Positions 33,817-41,221 of a stretch of 64,000 nt of DNA are shown here, one piece after another. The notes under the pieces were generated by a model that saw only the letters and a list, made by a program, of their open reading frames with translations, was not told the origin of the DNA and did not search any database. Source of the DNA: Amycolatopsis sp. NBC_00345 (GTDB lineage Bacteria; Actinomycetota; Actinomycetes; Mycobacteriales; Pseudonocardiaceae); assembly GCF_036116635.1 (NCBI RefSeq), contig NZ_CP107995.1:7254001-7318000 (forward strand), given 5' to 3'. Numbering within the stretch: the first letter of the stretch is position 1; each line of letters opens with the position of its first letter. The translations under genes were made by a program, and so were the position numbers.

Positions 33817-33903
33817 TGATGACGGTGATTGTGTTGCCGGGAGCGGGGTTCTAGGTCCGTGCCCGACAAGAAGAACTATATCTGATGTTGAGGACATAGG
33901 GAA
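33817..33903 (-). promoter_or_regulatory. Promoter/leader module, copy A
   Basis: On the minus strand TTCCCT (33903-33898), a 17-base spacer and TATAGT (33880-33875) form a promoter. The leader then carries CGGACCTAGAACCCCGCTC (33859-33841) and ATCACCGTCATCA (33829-33817) before the DUF2786 start. All four elements recur with the same spacer in copy B. Confidence 0.7.
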
Positions 33904-33908
33904 GGGTT

Positions 33909-33955
33909 GCAGAGGTGACCCGCCCCACGTCGAACTCCGAGGCGGGCCACCTTGC
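33909..33955 (-). terminator. Terminator of the first CPGxK-family gene
   Basis: Arms GAGGTGACCCGCC and GGCGGGCCACCT pair with one mismatch (extended by GCA/TGC) immediately beyond the stop at 33965 and just before promoter module A. Confidence 0.65.
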
Positions 33956-33964
33956 AGATCTGAA

Positions 33965-34333
33965 CTACCCTCGTCCGCCTGACTCCTCATCGGCAGGCGG
34001 ACGGTTTTCGTTGACACGCTTGACAATGAGCCGATACAGATGGGTTGCGCACATCATGACATGCACATGCGGCGGCAGCTCGAAGACATCTACCTCAAGC
34101 GGCCTGATGCCAGTGCGCAGACTCAACCGCGCGTGCTGCGCATAGGCGTGTGCCTTGGCTCCCGGACACGGTCCCTCGGCGCCGGTCCGTCGACAGTGGT
34201 CACATGGGGCGGCACTGTCGATGGCAACGGGCAACGTCCACAACACTGAGGGGATGGGGGCCGCCGGGGGTTCGGGAACGCTGTAGACCACCCATACCTG
34301 CCGTGCGTGAGTGTGTCCATTGTGGCTGACCAT
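33965..34333 (-). CDS. Paralogous CxxC...CPGxK phage protein, copy 1
   Basis: 122 residues. Key segment: CDHCRRTGAEGPCPGAKAH, then LSLRTG and VDVFELPPHVHVMM. The spacing of CxxC, CPG and His suggests zinc binding. Its neighbour at 34471 shares the same order of landmarks, so the two are tandem paralogues. AAGGA lies 8 bases before ATG 34333. A TTGACC (minus strand, 34396-34391) may be its -35. Function unknown. Confidence 0.65.
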   Translation of the reverse strand: MVSHNGHTHARQVWVVYSVPEPPAAPIPSVLWTLPVAIDSAAPCDHCRRTGAEGPCPGAKAHAYAQHARLSLRTGIRPLEVDVFELPPHVHVMMCATHLYRLIVKRVNENRPPADEESGGRG

Positions 34334-34413
34334 TGAAGATTTTCCTTTCGGGCACAAGGATTTCAGGCCCGACAACCGAGCGGGTAACCCGGTCAACTGC
34401 CGGGACGTGCTGG

Positions 34414-34453
34414 AAAACGGGGCGGCGAAAGGGTTTTCGCTCTCGCCGCCCCG
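34414..34453 (-). terminator. Intrinsic terminator of the second CPGxK-family gene
   Basis: CGGGGCGGCG pairs with CGCCGCCCCG and is followed on the minus strand by TTTT. It lies 18 bases beyond the stop at 34471. Confidence 0.85.
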
Positions 34454-34470
34454 CACGGGCTAGCGCTCGG

Positions 34471-34833
34471 TCACTGCTGCGAGATGACCCCTCGGGAAAG
34501 GATCAAGCACTTGATTGCCTTCATGGCCAGGCGCCAGTCCAGTCCGTCCGGAAGCTCGACCATGGCCGTGTGTAGTTGATCGCCCGCCTCAAGGTCGGCG
34601 CGGTCGCGTTCCATGGCCACGTGGAGCTTCATTCCGGGGCATGTCGCAAGCCGCCGCTCGAAGCAGTACACGCATGGCTCACTGCCGGTTGTCAGGTCGG
34701 CCAGCAGGCGCACGATCGACGGTTCCCACAGCGTGGCCGACGCGGCAGCCTCGCCCCACGGGTGGCCGTCGAGGTGGTTTGCCAGCGCGGTGTAGCGGTA
34801 GAGCACCCACCACTGAATCATGTTGCCGTTCAA
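34471..34833 (-). CDS. Paralogous CxxC...CPGxK phage protein, copy 2
   Basis: 120 residues. Landmarks WWVLYRY, CVYCFERRLATCPGMKLH, ADLEAGD and MVELPDGLDWRLAM align in order with copy 1. GGAAGG lies 6 bases before TTG 34833; ATG four codons on is the alternative. It is transcribed from promoter module B and ends at its own terminator. Function unknown. Confidence 0.65.
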   Translation of the reverse strand: MNGNMIQWWVLYRYTALANHLDGHPWGEAAASATLWEPSIVRLLADLTTGSEPCVYCFERRLATCPGMKLHVAMERDRADLEAGDQLHTAMVELPDGLDWRLAMKAIKCLILSRGVISQQ

Positions 34834-34850
34834 GGGCTTCCTTCCGATTC

Positions 34851-34936
34851 TGATGACGGTGATGTAGCGCTGCGAGCGGGGTTCTAGGTCCGCTCCCAAC
34901 ACGGATAACTATATCCTATGTTTGAGACACAGGGAA
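34851..34936 (-). promoter_or_regulatory. Promoter/leader module, copy B
   Basis: The same layout as copy A: TTCCCT (34936-34931), 17 bases, TATAGT (34913-34908), then CGGACCTAGAACCCCGCTC (34892-34874) and ATCACCGTCATCA (34863-34851). It drives copy 2 of the CPGxK family. Confidence 0.7.
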
Positions 34937-34980
34937 GGTTGAGAAGGAGTTGTGACCCGCCCCATATACTGGCGGTGCTT

Positions 34981-35055
34981 CCTCCGTGATGACGGTGAAA
35001 GCAGGCGGGGCCGGCCGGTTCTAGCCACCCTTCGGGGCGGTCGACCGGCCCCGCC
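34981..35055 (-). promoter_or_regulatory. Degenerate leader module, copy C, with a terminator hairpin
   Basis: CACCGTCATCA and GGAGGAAGCACC recur here (34981-34998 region), close to the DUF2786 leader, but no real gene follows; a tiny 18-codon frame is the most that can be read. Upstream of it GGCGGGGCCGG (35005-35015) pairs with CCGGCCCCGCC (35045-35055) and probably terminates the gene at 35061. Confidence 0.5.
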
Positions 35056-35060
35056 ACCCT

Positions 35061-36053
35061 TCAGCCGGCCAACAGCGCGCCTCTGCGGCGCTGCCAGGAT
35101 GCGAGCACCGCGTTGCGCTCGTACAGCGGCCGTCGCCGGGATCCGTGGTTGGCCCACCCGTCCTCGCTGCGCCAGCGTCGCAACGTCCCGGTTGGAACGA
35201 AGAGCCAGGCGGACAATGCGGCGACGTCAGACACCGGCGTGCCCTGTGCGTCGCTCAGTTCGTCCCAGCTCGCACGGGGCCAGCGGGTCCGGCACCTCGG
35301 GCAGGTGATCCGGTCGGCGTCTGGGCGCACCCGAAGCCGGGCGCCGCATGGCTGCCGCGTTGCCTCGTCCGGTGTCGGGCAGGTGCCAACGGGGACGCTG
35401 GACTCGGCCGTGCCGGTCGCCGCGTGCACCATGCCGAGCAGGCCGCGGACTTCGCTTGCCAGGTCGTCCACCCAGTACTGGCGGGTGACGTAGTCGAACC
35501 ACTCGACCAGAAACGCGGCTTCCCCGGCAACCGTGCGGGTGCGCAGGCCGAGCTGTTCGGCGATTTCGTCCCGCAGCTGCCCCAGTGGGGTGTCCAGGCG
35601 ACCCGCCCATGGCTGGCGACCCGTGAAGTCCAGCCAGCCGACCAGCAGTTGCCCCTGACGCTGCTCGTCCGGGTCCGGGACACCCATGCCGGTGTCGTCG
35701 CGGATGTTGTCCGCCCAGCTCGACAGGATCTCCAGGACTGAGTGCGGGTCGCCGTCGTCTTCGGCGCGGGTCCGCCGGTCGGTCAGAACCAGGACGGTGT
35801 CCCGGGCCGGAGAGCGTGAGCCGTAGCCTGGCGTGCCACGCCCGCCGGCCGAGGCGCCACCTCCGGGCACGGCGGCCCGGATCAGCTCGGGGTACAGCCG
35901 GGCGAGTTCCTGAATGTCGGCGCGCAGCTCGTCCGCGCACGGGTCGCACGTGCGGTAGCCCTGCTGAGCCCGGAACGGCTCACCCGAGTGGGTACGGCAG
36001 CCCAGCAGGCATGAGGTGTCCCGCTCCTCGGCCTGGTCGGTGCTGGTGATCAT
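35061..36053 (-). CDS. Phage zinc-ribbon protein with C-terminal HTH
   Basis: 330 residues. Cys pairs CLLGC and CDPC lie near the N-terminus. A helical centre leads to a zinc ribbon (CPTPDEATRQPCGARLRV, then ITCPRCRTRW) and a C-terminal HTH-like segment (LSAWLFVPTGTLRRWRSEDG). It overlaps the upstream gene by four bases. DNA-binding early protein of unknown role. Confidence 0.65.
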   Translation of the reverse strand: MITSTDQAEERDTSCLLGCRTHSGEPFRAQQGYRTCDPCADELRADIQELARLYPELIRAAVPGGGASAGGRGTPGYGSRSPARDTVLVLTDRRTRAEDDGDPHSVLEILSSWADNIRDDTGMGVPDPDEQRQGQLLVGWLDFTGRQPWAGRLDTPLGQLRDEIAEQLGLRTRTVAGEAAFLVEWFDYVTRQYWVDDLASEVRGLLGMVHAATGTAESSVPVGTCPTPDEATRQPCGARLRVRPDADRITCPRCRTRWPRASWDELSDAQGTPVSDVAALSAWLFVPTGTLRRWRSEDGWANHGSRRRPLYERNAVLASWQRRRGALLAG

Positions 36054-36631
36054 CGTGCGATCTCCTGGTCGTGGGTGGTGGTCGCCTGGCGCGTGAGCTG
36101 CGCACGGGCGAACTCGAGGCGGGACGGATGCATCCGGGTCGTCTTGTCGCGCAGCTCCCGGACTCCGGCGCGGTTGCGGGAGAGCGGCCCGCACACAGAC
36201 CACGCCTTGGCCTTGCAGAACGGGCACACCACGCTGCGGGCCAGGTCGTGGTCGGCGTTGCGCTGCCAGCCCATGACCTCGTAGGCGGCGCGGATGCCCC
36301 GCATGCCTGCCTGCCGGTGGTAGTCCCTATCCGGGCCAGGCGGGCGGGCTCGCCGATGCTGAGCCGGGACACCCGCCGAGGCCGGCCCCGGCGGCCCGGA
36401 CTCCGCGGACCGGTCGCGCGCCGCGTCGCAGCTCCCGGCAACGTCAGACGGGGTGGCCCGGCGTGCACGGGAGCCCATCGCGCTCATGGCGGCGTGGCAC
36501 TCGGCCAGGCTGTACTCGGCCAGGCCGGACAGCCACGAAGTCACCAGCTCGTTCGTCACGTGCGCGTCGGTGTGCCGCATGAGCAGGCCGCGCACGTCGC
36601 TGCGGCTCATGACGGCGTACATCGTGCTCAT
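36050..36631 (-). CDS. Probable helicase loader-like protein with zinc finger
   Basis: 193 residues. The N-terminal helices, VTSWLSGLAEYSLAECHAAMSA followed by ATPSDVAGSCDAARD, resemble phage helicase loader/inhibitor (G39P/DnaI-like) domains, which load host DnaB-type helicase. The C-terminal CPFCKAKAWSVCG is a zinc-finger-like motif. It directly follows the initiator-like gene (TGATG junction), the usual order. Confidence 0.5.
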   Translation of the reverse strand: MSTMYAVMSRSDVRGLLMRHTDAHVTNELVTSWLSGLAEYSLAECHAAMSAMGSRARRATPSDVAGSCDAARDRSAESGPPGPASAGVPAQHRRARPPGPDRDYHRQAGMRGIRAAYEVMGWQRNADHDLARSVVCPFCKAKAWSVCGPLSRNRAGVRELRDKTTRMHPSRLEFARAQLTRQATTTHDQEIAR

Positions 36632-37863
36632 CAGGCCGCCTGCCCTTCGGTCGCGGAGGTCAGCGCGGCGTCCAGGATCGCGCTGAGCTGGTCGGCGTCC
36701 GCGTGCTGCGGCCGGGCCAGCCGGACCGCCAGCCCGACCCCGTGCTGTTCGTCCTCGGCGATCGCGGACGCGCGGAGGCCCTCGAAACGCTCGGCCATCT
36801 CGGCGTCCCGAGCCCTCTTTTTCGGGTCGGTACCCGCAACGCGAGTGGCACGCATTCGCTCACCGACCAGCATGGACAGGAAGCTGGGCGGCAGAGTCTT
36901 GGTCGACCAGGCCGCCAGCCCGGAGCCGACTACGGCCCCGGAAATGCCTTCTCGCAGCAGCGGGATCACTTCGGCCACAAGCTGCGCCCGGACCCGGGCA
37001 GGCACTGACTCGGCGTAGAACTCCACCAGCCGCTCAGCCTCGGCCCGGCGCTGCTGGCGGACCGATCCGGCAACCAGCTGGCCCGTCTCCGCAGACCGGG
37101 ACGCCTTGTCCTCTTGCACCGCCGGGGTTCCAGCTGGTAGCTGCGCGGCGCGCACGTCGCGCGCCGCGCGCGGGGGTAACCCCACTTTCCCACCACTCGA
37201 AGACAGAATGGGTTCTCCAGTCTCCCGCTCCCCACTCCCTTCTCCCAGGTCCTTCGGCGAAGGCGTCGCGGAAGGGTTCGGCGAGGGGTTCGCCGGAGCC
37301 GCAGCAGCGTCGGCGGGCGCCAGTTCGGGCGCCGGGACCGGCGGCTGGATCGCAGCGGGCGGGCGCGCCGAGCCGCGGACGGTCATCGCTGCTTTGACCT
37401 CCGGCGGCAGTTCCCGCGCCCCAGCTTCCAGCGCATCGGCCGTCACGAGTGGGGCCGGGCCGGTGATCTCGACGGGCAGGCGCCGCAGCTCGGCGGCCAA
37501 GGCGGCCCGCAGGATCGGCGACTCGATCTCGAACGCGACCCGCAGCGCGCCGCGCAGGACGTTCGGCTGCTTGTACAGCTCGTCATTGCGGATGAACGTG
37601 CGGACGAGCAGTTCCTCGGTGTCCTGGTCGATCACCACGAACCGGGCGGCGTCCAGCTCCGAGAGTGCGCCGCGTACCTCCGTCAGATCCAGGTCCGGGT
37701 GCGGCCGAGCCCAGCGCTTCGCCGCCAGGTCCAGCACTCCGGCGTAGGACAACTTCACCTGCGTCATGAGTTGCAGGTAGATCATTTTCGCCGCTAGCGA
37801 CAGGTTGATGAACTCCTCGTCGTTCCAGATACGAAGGTAGATACGGGCATGATCGCGCGCCAA
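36631..37863 (-). CDS. Phage replication initiator (winged-helix, DnaD-like)
   Basis: 410 residues. The N-terminal domain (ARIYLRIWNDEEFINLSLAAKMIYLQLM, then FIRNDELYKQPNVLRGALR) is the winged-helix of phage replisome organisers. A Pro/Ala-rich linker follows, and a C-terminal helical domain (LVEFYAESVPARVRAQLVAE) may contact the loader. The start is TTG 37863 with AGGGA 6 bases upstream. No phage helicase or polymerase is nearby, so host replication proteins must be recruited. Confidence 0.75.
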   Translation of the reverse strand: MARDHARIYLRIWNDEEFINLSLAAKMIYLQLMTQVKLSYAGVLDLAAKRWARPHPDLDLTEVRGALSELDAARFVVIDQDTEELLVRTFIRNDELYKQPNVLRGALRVAFEIESPILRAALAAELRRLPVEITGPAPLVTADALEAGARELPPEVKAAMTVRGSARPPAAIQPPVPAPELAPADAAAAPANPSPNPSATPSPKDLGEGSGERETGEPILSSSGGKVGLPPRAARDVRAAQLPAGTPAVQEDKASRSAETGQLVAGSVRQQRRAEAERLVEFYAESVPARVRAQLVAEVIPLLREGISGAVVGSGLAAWSTKTLPPSFLSMLVGERMRATRVAGTDPKKRARDAEMAERFEGLRASAIAEDEQHGVGLAVRLARPQHADADQLSAILDAALTSATEGQAA

Positions 37864-37900
37864 GAGAAATCCCTACAGGTCAAGAAAAGCGGGCACGGTG

Positions 37901-37933
37901 GGGAGCCCGCCGTGTGACCCGCGGCGGGCTCCC
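37901..37933 (-). terminator. Terminator between early genes
   Basis: GGGAGCCCGCC pairs perfectly with GGCGGGCTCCC just beyond the stop at 37948. Confidence 0.78.
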
Positions 37934-37947
37934 TGCGGAATGGATCG

Positions 37948-38376
37948 TCAGCCGGTTAGCGGCTGGTCGACGAGTGGGCGGTCGTGCAGCGCGGCGACGT
38001 CCAGCGTGTAGACCGGCTGGAGCTTGCCGACGTTGCGGCCTGCCCGATCGGTCGAGCGGACGTAACGGCCGGTCGTCACCAGCAACCCAGCAGCGCGCAG
38101 CCGGTTGGCTGTGGCCCCGATGAGCTGGGGTTGCACCCAGGCCGGGAGCAACGGCCGCCACCGGTTCGCGAAGGTCTCGCGCAGCGGATCGGCAAGCGCG
38201 TCGCGCACGATGACCGTGACGATCGCCAGCACCGGCGCTTCGTTGCGCGGTTCGGCGGTCAGCAGGGCGGCGACCGTCGCGGCTGTCTCGCCCGAGCCGG
38301 CCGGGCTGGTGACACCGACCTCGGCGATCATCGCCCTGGCCAGCGCCACCAGGTCAGCGAACGAAACAGCCGTCAT
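37948..38376 (-). CDS. Early phage protein, unknown
   Basis: 142 residues, mostly helical. The C-terminal part (PQLIGATANRLRAAGLLVTTGRYVRSTDRAGRNVGKLQPVY) reads like a small winged helix. It overlaps the upstream gene by four bases, so the pair forms the first early operon. Confidence 0.6.
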   Translation of the reverse strand: MTAVSFADLVALARAMIAEVGVTSPAGSGETAATVAALLTAEPRNEAPVLAIVTVIVRDALADPLRETFANRWRPLLPAWVQPQLIGATANRLRAAGLLVTTGRYVRSTDRAGRNVGKLQPVYTLDVAALHDRPLVDQPLTG

Positions 38377-38717
38377 GCGGCCAGCAGGCGGAAGGTCCAG
38401 ACCTCCGACACGTCGCTGAACTCCTCGAAGACGTCCGGCCGGGCTTCCTTGAGCAGGCTCTGATCGAGCGCCACGCGCACGGAGCTGGCGAACGACACGA
38501 CGGGTACGCCGTTGACGGTGCCGACCGTGGCGCCAGCCGCGACGAGGGCAGCCTTGAGCACCGCCTCGCCGTCCTTGCGTTCCTGCGACAGCTTCGCCTG
38601 CTTGCTCTTGATCCTCCGCAAGGTCCCGACAATCTGCGCGAACGGGTCAATCGGTCGCTTTACACCCACATCGGGCGCGATGGCAAGCAAATTGGATGTG
38701 TTCTGCTTCACGTGCAT
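38373..38717 (-). CDS. First early gene; Gam/YqaJ-tail-like helical protein
   Basis: 114 residues. A charged helix (LRRIKSKQAKLSQERKDGEAVLKAALVAAG) is followed by NGVPVVSFASSVRVALDQSLLKEARPDVFEEF and VWTFRLL. This order resembles the C-terminal segment of phage YqaJ-type recombination proteins and small nuclease-inhibitor-like proteins. ATG 38717 is taken; a GTG at 38747 is possible. It is the first gene leftward from the switch region. Confidence 0.55.
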   Translation of the reverse strand: MHVKQNTSNLLAIAPDVGVKRPIDPFAQIVGTLRRIKSKQAKLSQERKDGEAVLKAALVAAGATVGTVNGVPVVSFASSVRVALDQSLLKEARPDVFEEFSDVSEVWTFRLLAA

Positions 38718-38975
38718 GACTCCCGGAAAAACGTTAACGCCTGACACAAATCAAACGATCTTGGTCCTGGGTGGTGCACTGTGATCGCCGCTCGGCCCCA
38801 CGCGGGCCGGGTCGATCACAGAAAATGTTAATGAGTGTAAACAGTTTCTAGGTGCGTATTTCTGCTGGTTGACAGCCTGATGTGGCCGACCATAACGTGG
38901 CCCGGTCTACGGTTGTCAACGAAATTCGCAGAATCGGGCAGAAATTGCTTACACCTGTAAACAAGGGGGCCGACG
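38718..38975. promoter_or_regulatory. Lysogeny switch region
   Basis: 258 bases between the divergent early operon and repressor. A plus promoter TTGACA (38869-38874)-16-CATAAC (38891-38896) and a minus promoter TTGACA (38919-38914)-19-TATGGT (38894-38889) have overlapping -10 elements. TGTAAACA occurs at 38836 and 38956, the latter in TTACACCTGTAA (38949-38960). TGTGATCG/CGATCACA (38780-38820) forms a large inverted repeat in the early leader. Confidence 0.6.
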
Positions 38976-39458
38976 ATGGCCAATGAGGGGGACGTGCGGG
39001 ATGAGAGGACGACGCCAGGCAGCGACGGCGTGTCGTTCGCGGAGGCCTTGAGCTTCCTGGTCGACAAGCGCCCGCAGGCGGACGGCAAGCCCGTCAGTGA
39101 CCGGGAGTTGTCGCGCTTGCTGAAGGAGATCGACGCCGACGCCTCGCATAGCTACATCTGGATGCTGCGCAACGGCAAGAAGACCGACCCTCGTGCCAGC
39201 GTCATTACCGGGCTCGCGCGCTATTTTGGCGTGCCAGCAGGGTTTTTCCTCGACCGCGCCGTCTACGACAAGTGGGTGCAGCGGATCGAGCGAGACGCCG
39301 AGCCAGCCGAGGTTCCCGCGCAACGTGGTCGTCGTCGCGGTCAGGCCGCGCTGCTGCGCAGCAGCTTCCCGGGCATGTCCGACCAGGCCCGAGATCTCAT
39401 CGAAGCCTTAGCGGCGCACGTGAGCGAGCTGGAAAGCGAGGGGCCTGGACGCTCATGA
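38976..39458 (+). CDS. XRE-family repressor
   Basis: 160 residues. An HTH domain (about 25-95) includes VSDRELSRLLKEIDADASHSYIWMLRNGKKTDP and GLARYFGVPAGFF, a pattern common in actinobacterial XRE regulators paired with ImmA-type proteases. The basic region RGRRRGQAALLRSS follows. It faces away from the early genes and is the best candidate for the prophage repressor. It overlaps the protease gene by four bases. Confidence 0.85.
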   Translation: MANEGDVRDERTTPGSDGVSFAEALSFLVDKRPQADGKPVSDRELSRLLKEIDADASHSYIWMLRNGKKTDPRASVITGLARYFGVPAGFFLDRAVYDKWVQRIERDAEPAEVPAQRGRRRGQAALLRSSFPGMSDQARDLIEALAAHVSELESEGPGRS

Positions 39459-40039
39459 CAGAACGCGCCGGATGGCGCTGTCTGCTGCAACAGTTCCGCC
39501 GGACACGGCACACCGACCACGTCTTGGGCACTCACCCCGTGACGCGGCTCGACCACGTCCGCGAGCTGGTGGACGCTCTGGAGCTGCCCGCCACCATCGC
39601 GCCGGAGGCCTTGGCGGCGAAGCTAGCGCAGTCACGCGGGCGGCCAATCAAGGTCTTGCCGTACCCCGAGGTGATTGTCGCCGGGTTCCGTCACGCGGAT
39701 GAGCCTCTGCCCTACGGCGTGTGGATCGACGACCCAGCAGCCGACTACGTCTTCTACCGAACCGACACGACGCCGTCCCACCAACGGCACATCATCCTGC
39801 ACGAGCTGGGCCACATCTCGTGCCGCCACGTCGGCAACCAGGTCGCACGCGACCCGGTCGACGAGGACGAGCCCGATCAGGCTGCCGTCATCGGCGCGGT
39901 GAAGCGCGCAGGTGGGTTCGCCGAGGACCAGGAGCAGGCCGCCGAGAGCTTTGCCTACTTGATCGAACGTCAGACCCGCCCCAACCTTTCCGCGACCGGC
40001 GAGACGCCGGCCGATCGCTACCGCCTGCTGGAGGACTGA
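39455..40039 (+). CDS. ImmA/IrrE-family metallopeptidase
   Basis: 194 residues with the zinc motif HELGH (residues 116-120) preceded by HQRHIIL, and a downstream Glu-rich helix (EDQEQAAESFAYLIE) supplying a probable third ligand. ImmA of ICEBs1 cleaves its cognate repressor on induction. The overlap with the XRE gene suggests the same partnership. Confidence 0.85.
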   Translation: MTERAGWRCLLQQFRRTRHTDHVLGTHPVTRLDHVRELVDALELPATIAPEALAAKLAQSRGRPIKVLPYPEVIVAGFRHADEPLPYGVWIDDPAADYVFYRTDTTPSHQRHIILHELGHISCRHVGNQVARDPVDEDEPDQAAVIGAVKRAGGFAEDQEQAAESFAYLIERQTRPNLSATGETPADRYRLLED

Positions 40040-41221
40040 ATGTCCCTCGTCGTCGCGCAACTTCAGTCGCTGCTCGTCTGGATCGCAGTCACCGGTGCCC
40101 TGGCCTACTGGTACAGATCGTGGCGCCGGTCTCGCACACCGAGTCTGCTGGCGATGGTCAAGGCGCTGGCAGCCCTGGACGTCGCCCTGCTGCTCGGGCT
40201 TGACCTCGGTTTCGGCAGCTGGCTGCTCGGGGTTGCCACGCTCCCGAACTACCTGCTCCATGTGTTCACGCTGCTCGCTGCGTACTGGCTCCAGCTGTTC
40301 GTGCTGCACCTCGCCCACCCGGCCGCGACCGTCCCGGCCAGAGCCCGTATCCGCACGCGCCTGCTTGCTGGGGCACAACTCGCGCTGCTCGTCTTCTATG
40401 TCCTCGGCCCCGTCCATGGAGATCAGACGGCGATCAACGGAGAAGCGGGCAACCCCCTGCTGGCAGTGCTCTACCTCTCCGTGTTCGAGATCTATCTCGG
40501 CATCGCGATGTTCGACGTCTTCCACGTCGCACGCCACGCCCGCGAACTGTCCCGCGGCTATCTGCGAACCGGCCTGCGCCTGCTCAGGTGGGGCGGGATC
40601 AGCGGCCTGGCCTTCGTGGTGGAGAAGACCCTCTTCTCCGTCGTCCTCGCGCTTGGCATCAACTCGGCTGCCGCCCACGCGATCAACGGCGTCCTCGCCG
40701 GAGTCCTGACAACAGCCGGCATCCTGCTGCTCATGGCGGGAGTGACCGTGCCCGCCGTCGGACCGCGGAGCCGCATGCGCCGCGACCACCGCCAGTTGGA
40801 ACCGCTCTGGCGAGACCTCACCGACTACGCGCCCGAGGTCAAGTTCGAGGCTCGCCCCACCCCGCGCGCCGACATCACCGACCGCGTCCGCCAGCGGCTG
40901 ACCGAGATCAACGACGTGCTGGTCGGCCCGCTCCAGCCATACCTGGACCCCGCCGTGTACTCCGCCGCCCTGGCGTCCGCCGAGCAGGAGGCCGGCCAAG
41001 CGGCGATCCCGGCAGCCGCCACCGCGCAGGCGGTGACCATCGCCACAGCTTTGACCAGCACTCAGCCGGTCAATGCGGACAAGCCGGTAGCGTTCACCTC
41101 CGCCAACACGACGGACTACCGCGACGAAGCGTCCTGGTTCGCCTCCGTCGCCACGGCCTACACCCAGCTGACCAGCATCCTGAAGGAGCCTCGCGGCCAT
41201 GTCGTCGACCCTGCCCACTGA
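40040..41221 (+). CDS. MAB_1171c-type multi-pass membrane protein
   Basis: 393 residues. About seven membrane helices occupy residues 1-240, followed by a cytoplasmic helical domain (LEPLWRDLTDYAPEVKF, ADITDRVRQRLTEINDVL). This arrangement is that of the actinobacterial MAB_1171c putative transporter family, found beside XRE and ImmA-like genes. The start directly follows the protease stop. A sensor passing membrane signals to the protease is possible; transport is not shown. Confidence 0.75.
   Translation: MSLVVAQLQSLLVWIAVTGALAYWYRSWRRSRTPSLLAMVKALAALDVALLLGLDLGFGSWLLGVATLPNYLLHVFTLLAAYWLQLFVLHLAHPAATVPARARIRTRLLAGAQLALLVFYVLGPVHGDQTAINGEAGNPLLAVLYLSVFEIYLGIAMFDVFHVARHARELSRGYLRTGLRLLRWGGISGLAFVVEKTLFSVVLALGINSAAAHAINGVLAGVLTTAGILLLMAGVTVPAVGPRSRMRRDHRQLEPLWRDLTDYAPEVKFEARPTPRADITDRVRQRLTEINDVLVGPLQPYLDPAVYSAALASAEQEAGQAAIPAAATAQAVTIATALTSTQPVNADKPVAFTSANTTDYRDEASWFASVATAYTQLTSILKEPRGHVVDPAH

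Noticed and set aside
38828..39088. Minus-strand frame across the switch region
   Set aside because: It overlaps the repressor N-terminus and both predicted promoters, with no ribosome site.
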